A stretch of 10,718 bases of DNA from contig JAAAIG010001105.1 in the NCBI GenBank assembly GCA_015852425.1, positions 1 through 10,718 on the forward strand, in the 5' to 3' direction. A program made the position numbers and the translations under genes. The DNA is from Gryganskiella cystojenkinii. Its lineage: Eukaryota > Mortierellomycota > Mortierellomycetes > Mortierellales > Mortierellaceae. The notes beneath the pieces are model-generated. The model ran no database searches and was not told the origin of the DNA. It worked only from the letters and a program-made list of their open reading frames with translations. Positions 7,643 through 10,718 of this stretch are shown one piece after another (within the stretch, counting starts at the first letter, position 1; each line of letters starts with the position of its first letter).

Positions 7643-10179
7643 TTACTCATCGTCGGTTCCAAAGTACCGATCACCAAAGTTACCCAAGCCAGGCTCCAAG
7701 AACAAGGTCTCAGGGTTCAAGATCGGGTCCATGAACGAGGTGACAATCTTGACTTTGGGGAACGCATTTGAAATGGTATGCACACCTTGAGGTCCGGCCA
7801 AAAAACTCAAAAACAAGATCCTCTCCTCGGGGATATTATGATCCAACAGCACACGAATCGCCATCAACCCTGCAGCACCTGTGCCAACGACCGCATCCAT
7901 CAAAAAGATGTATGTGGATCCGTCTACGAGCGCCGTGGGCAGCTTGCAGTAGTGCAATTGGGGTTCTCCATTGCTGGGGTCTGTCTGGATCAGGATCTTG
8001 CCAATGACAGCATCACGGATCACTCGACGGAGGCCGATTTCCATGGTGCCTCCTGCACGCAAGATCGAGACACCGCCGACGACGGCTTTGTGTGTCAATC
8101 CATCGACAGTCTTTCCTGTGGGGGTCTTCACTGTCTTCGAGGCATATGGGAGCTCACACAGCGCACTATGGACAAAAAAAAGATAATTTGAGTTAGACTT
8201 TTGATGTGACAAACGTCTCCTAAGGAGCTCGTTTAGGAACATTGATCCAAAAAAACATACCGCTCAATGACCAAGGTGGCAAGACGATCCGCATAAAAGA
8301 TAAAATCGTGACGGGAGGTGTTGATATCTCTGATGATCGTATGCATGCCCTATTTTTTTTTTCAAAAAATTAGCATAAAAAGAAAGACGCCACCAATTTC
8401 GTACGATGTGATTTCCTCTTTTTTTTTTCTTACCAAAATCTGTTTCGTGTTCTCAAGGACAATAACGTTCGAGGGCAACTCCTGGGGTGGGTTTATCCTG
8501 GCCATGTCCCAACGGGATTGCATCTTGCGGTCCTGAAGTTGGCGCTGAATATGTTTTGTCAACAGATCGATCGCGACCAAGTTCTCAAGTCCACGGGGGA
8601 TGACCTTAAATAAAAAAGGGAGGGACTTCAGTAAGTCCAACGGTCGAGCAGTGTAAAAATCCAGTTTTGTTTTCCAACTTCCTTAAAGTTCAATTGAACA
8701 TGAGAGACAAATAGAAACGTACGACATCGGCATTCTTCTTAGTCGGGTAAACATAGGTGTCGTACGAGGGCTTGACGAATCTCTGGTACAGCTTCAACAC
8801 TCCTGCGACATCGAATCCACGCTCAGCAACATCGCGCTTGACTATTCAACATGGAAGAATGGTGAGTAGGTGAGAAATTGAGCAAATCCTCTGAGGTGTG
8901 CAATCCCACTGGTTTCCAGAGACAGTGCGGTCATCGAAAGAGAGCAAAAAAAAGGGGGACATACTGCGACGAGCCAAGCAGATATCGGTATCCGTGTCCA
9001 CGAAAACTTTAAGATCCTATAGACAGCAGAATTTCAAACACAAAAGATCAGGAATTATCCATGCTAGTCTCGTTTTTTTAAGAGTTGAAAATGGTTCGTT
9101 TGCAGTCTTTTCTTTTACCATCTTCTCCAAGACCTTCTTGTCGTAAAGTCCAAAGATTCCCTCAAAGATAATAACGTTTGCTCCATAGATGGTGTGGGCC
9201 TTGTTGGGCACTCTATTGTTACATAAAAAACACGTGTATGATTATCTGTCAGGAAACTTTTCTCTGCGATTAAAAAGCAAAGACCATCAAAAAAAGGACT
9301 CTTACCGCTTATGCGTCACAAAGTCATAGATAGGCACATCCACAGTCTTTCCTTGCTTCAGCTTTGTCACGGTTTCCAACAGCAGGTCATAATCGTACGA
9401 GTTTGGCGAGTCAAAGTCCCAGTCGCTAGAAAAGTGAATGTAAGATCCGAAGAAGGCAAAACATACGTTAGAAGGAACGACCCCTGAGCAGTTATGAAGT
9501 ATCAATTTGGCCTCTTTTCCCTCTCAGATAATGATGTCCAGTCAATCCATTCCAGCTCGCCCAAGAACAAAAAAGAGTCTCCTTTTTTCTTGAATGAACA
9601 TACTTTCTGTGAGCAATCTCGCACTCCTCGGGCGTTAAGTCCTTATAGAAAGAATCCATGGAGAGCAAGACCACCCAGGGGACATTCAAGTTCTTGATAA
9701 TCCTTTGCGCCACACTGGTCTTTCCACTGGCACTGCCGCCTAAAAAAATAGTCGCAAGACCAATATAAAGAAAGACAGGGGGTTAACTTTGATCGTGATG
9801 CATGCTACAAGACTTGCGTCCTCCACTCTACGATCAAGTCAAAAATTCCTCAGTTGATCGATATCTTTATCATACCAGCAATGCCAACGATATAGCAGTC
9901 GCAGTTCTGACCATCGGACTTGTACCATGGCCTACAGCGAAGGAAAATAAAATTCATACGTGAGTAGGTTATCCTAAACCTCCCTTTGCCTTCCCACGTC
10001 TAAAACCTTAAAAACGAAGAACACGGTGGACGAAAGAATGCAACGAAATTCGGCGCTCGATTCATAATAACAAGCAATGAAGACATACGGGCGACCTTCT
10101 CCTGCGATAAGGGACTTTGTGAACTTTTCCTTCATGCTGTCGTTTTGTTCGTTAGAGTCGTGCGAGTTGCGTCCGTGGG
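7643..10179 (-). CDS. URK1: Uridine kinase with C-terminal UPRT-like domain (UCKL1/Urk1 type)
   Basis: It phosphorylates uridine and cytidine to UMP and CMP in pyrimidine salvage. Confident exons (minus strand): 10179-10089, 9931-9876, 9739-9604, 9425-9306, 9212-9119, 9016-8965, 8841-8723, 8604-8434, 8349-8261 and 8165-7643, all GT...AG and in frame, about 482 residues. The kinase part shows GRPPWY, then the P-loop GGSASGKT (split by the intron 9740-9875), and SMDSFYK with the catalytic Asp. It continues with DFDSPNSYD for nucleoside binding, [15 protein letters not shown] and the LID-like [11 protein letters not shown]. The UPRT-like part has [28 protein letters not shown] and [12 protein letters not shown]. 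Its PRPP-loop region reads [11 protein letters not shown], unlike the DPMLATGGS of true UPRTs but like animal UCKL1, so uracil transfer activity is doubtful. The true N-terminus is unresolved (see 10180-10404); an internal ATG at 10133-10135 would give 468 residues. Yeast Urk1 is about 500. Confidence 0.94.
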
Positions 10180-10404
10180 CTACGAATGAAACAAAAAAAA
10201 GTGATCAAGGTCCAAAAAAAAAGGGCAGCGCGTTATTAAAAGACCCTGTCTGCAGTACTCACGATCAAAAATATCCGGTGACAATTTGTGCTCCGCGCTC
10301 CGCGCGGATTTACGACCGTTCCACCTTTTTTCCTTTTTTTTCCCGCGCTGTTGTCGGATTGTTTCCCCAAGGACGTCAAAAGTTGAGGCATTGAAGCAGG
10401 GCAA
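10180..10404 (-). other. Uridine kinase 5' region with unresolved first exon(s)
   Basis: A strong donor, GTGAGT, starts at 10262, and a good acceptor (pyrimidine run then TAG) ends at 10180. Joining them continues the kinase frame upstream as ...LSPDIFD-PHGRN with no stop to about 10404, but that frame has no ATG. It would need another upstream exon or a non-AUG start. Alternatively an ATG at 10389-10391 opens MPQLLTSL... and reads through to the same donor. It rejoins the kinase frame only if an AAG acceptor at 10132-10130 is used, giving about 509 residues. Starting at the internal ATG 10133-10135 is a third option. Transcript data would decide. Confidence 0.5.
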
Positions 10405-10623
10405 ATGGTATGGTTTTCAACATAATAGGTGATTTATTTTTTTTCTTTGTTCACAAAACCATGGAGAATAAATGCGCGTTCTTCGCATTTCCGTCGATAG
10501 CTTTCTTCTTGGAGGATCGTTTTAGGACCCGGGGGAGGCGTTATTTTTTATACATTTGAGAGGGAGAACGATACAATTGGATGGTAAGGGTGGTGATGGC
10601 GATGCGGTCGGTGTGTACAATAT
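10405..10623 (-). promoter_or_regulatory. Uridine kinase promoter and 3' UTR of the next gene
   Basis: The uridine kinase and the gene at the window edge both run on the minus strand, so this stretch must hold the 3' UTR of one and the promoter of the other. Read on the minus strand, TATAAAAAATAA (10552-10541) is a plausible TATA-like element about 150 nt before the possible start at 10391. AATAAA (10438-10433, minus) could instead be a poly(A) signal for the upstream gene. No gene is supported within it. Confidence 0.4.
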
Positions 10624-10718
10624 TTATGCCTCAAAGACAAAGGAGAGACCGAGCTTGTGAGCGGCCTGGTCCAACTTGGTGGTATCAAAGAGACCAGCGA
10701 CCGAGACCTTGACGCCCT
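10624..10718 (-). CDS. C-terminal end of an unrecognised protein (partial)
   Basis: The last 30 codons of a gene continuing beyond the window. On the minus strand the frame reads GVKVSVAGLFDTTKLDQAA followed by HKLGLSFVFEA and a TAA stop at 10626-10624. Codon choice (GTC, CTC, ACC, AAG, GGT) is strongly biased toward C-ending codons, unlike the looser usage of the histidine-rich gene, hinting at a well-expressed housekeeping protein. I could not match the tail to a family. It is in tandem with the uridine kinase gene, about 230 nt upstream of that gene's possible start. Confidence 0.65.
   Translation of the reverse strand, partial: GVKVSVAGLFDTTKLDQAAHKLGLSFVFEA

Noticed and set aside
8318..9697. 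Plus-strand frames opposite the uridine kinase exons
   Set aside because: They are antisense to exons that splice in frame and encode conserved kinase and UPRT-like motifs.
10283..10312. GC-rich direct repeat CTCCGCG twice, considered as a hairpin or regulator site
   Set aside because: The repeat is only 7 bp and may lie in coding sequence of the uridine kinase 5' exon; nothing further supports a function.

Overview
This window is nuclear DNA from a eukaryote, almost certainly a fungus. Most genes are cut by short GT...AG introns (84-239 nt) and coding density is high. Promoters are rich in C+T, with long T runs, and gene ends carry AATAAA-like signals. The high intron density and the style of the encoded proteins suggest an early-diverging filamentous fungus (Mucoromycota/Mortierellomycota-like). 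That placement is an inference, not a measurement.

Layout. (1) 461-1914 (+): a five-exon UBC6/UBE2J-type ubiquitin-conjugating enzyme, tail-anchored in the ER. (2) 2209-2878 (-): a two-exon gene for a small, probably mitochondrial, cysteine-motif protein of the DUF5522 (C1orf53-like) family, convergent with UBC6. (3) 3214-4884 (+): an intronless gene, divergent from (2), for a 556-residue histidine-rich protein with a signal peptide and a C-terminal KDEL. I do not recognise its family. (4) 5233-7381 (+): an eight-exon choline/ethanolamine phosphotransferase with a complete CDP-alcohol phosphotransferase motif. (5) 7643 to at least 10179 (-): a uridine kinase with a C-terminal UPRT-like domain (URK1/UCKL1 type), at least ten exons, convergent with (4). 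Its 5' end cannot be fixed from sequence alone. (6) 10624-10718 (-): the last 30 codons of an unrecognised gene that continues past the window edge.

How the genes relate. Three consecutive plus-strand genes make proteins predicted for the ER: UBC6 in ER-associated degradation, the KDEL histidine-rich protein in the lumen, and the phosphotransferase in the membrane. The uridine kinase feeds UTP and hence CTP, which is needed for the CDP-choline and CDP-ethanolamine used by gene 4. Whether this ordering matters biologically is unknown.

The best candidate for something undescribed is the KDEL-tailed histidine-rich protein: about 78 His, seven mature cysteines confined to the N-terminal half, and no N-glycosylation sequon. 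It looks like a luminal metal buffer or chaperone. I saw no RNA genes, transposons, CRISPR arrays or viral sequences.
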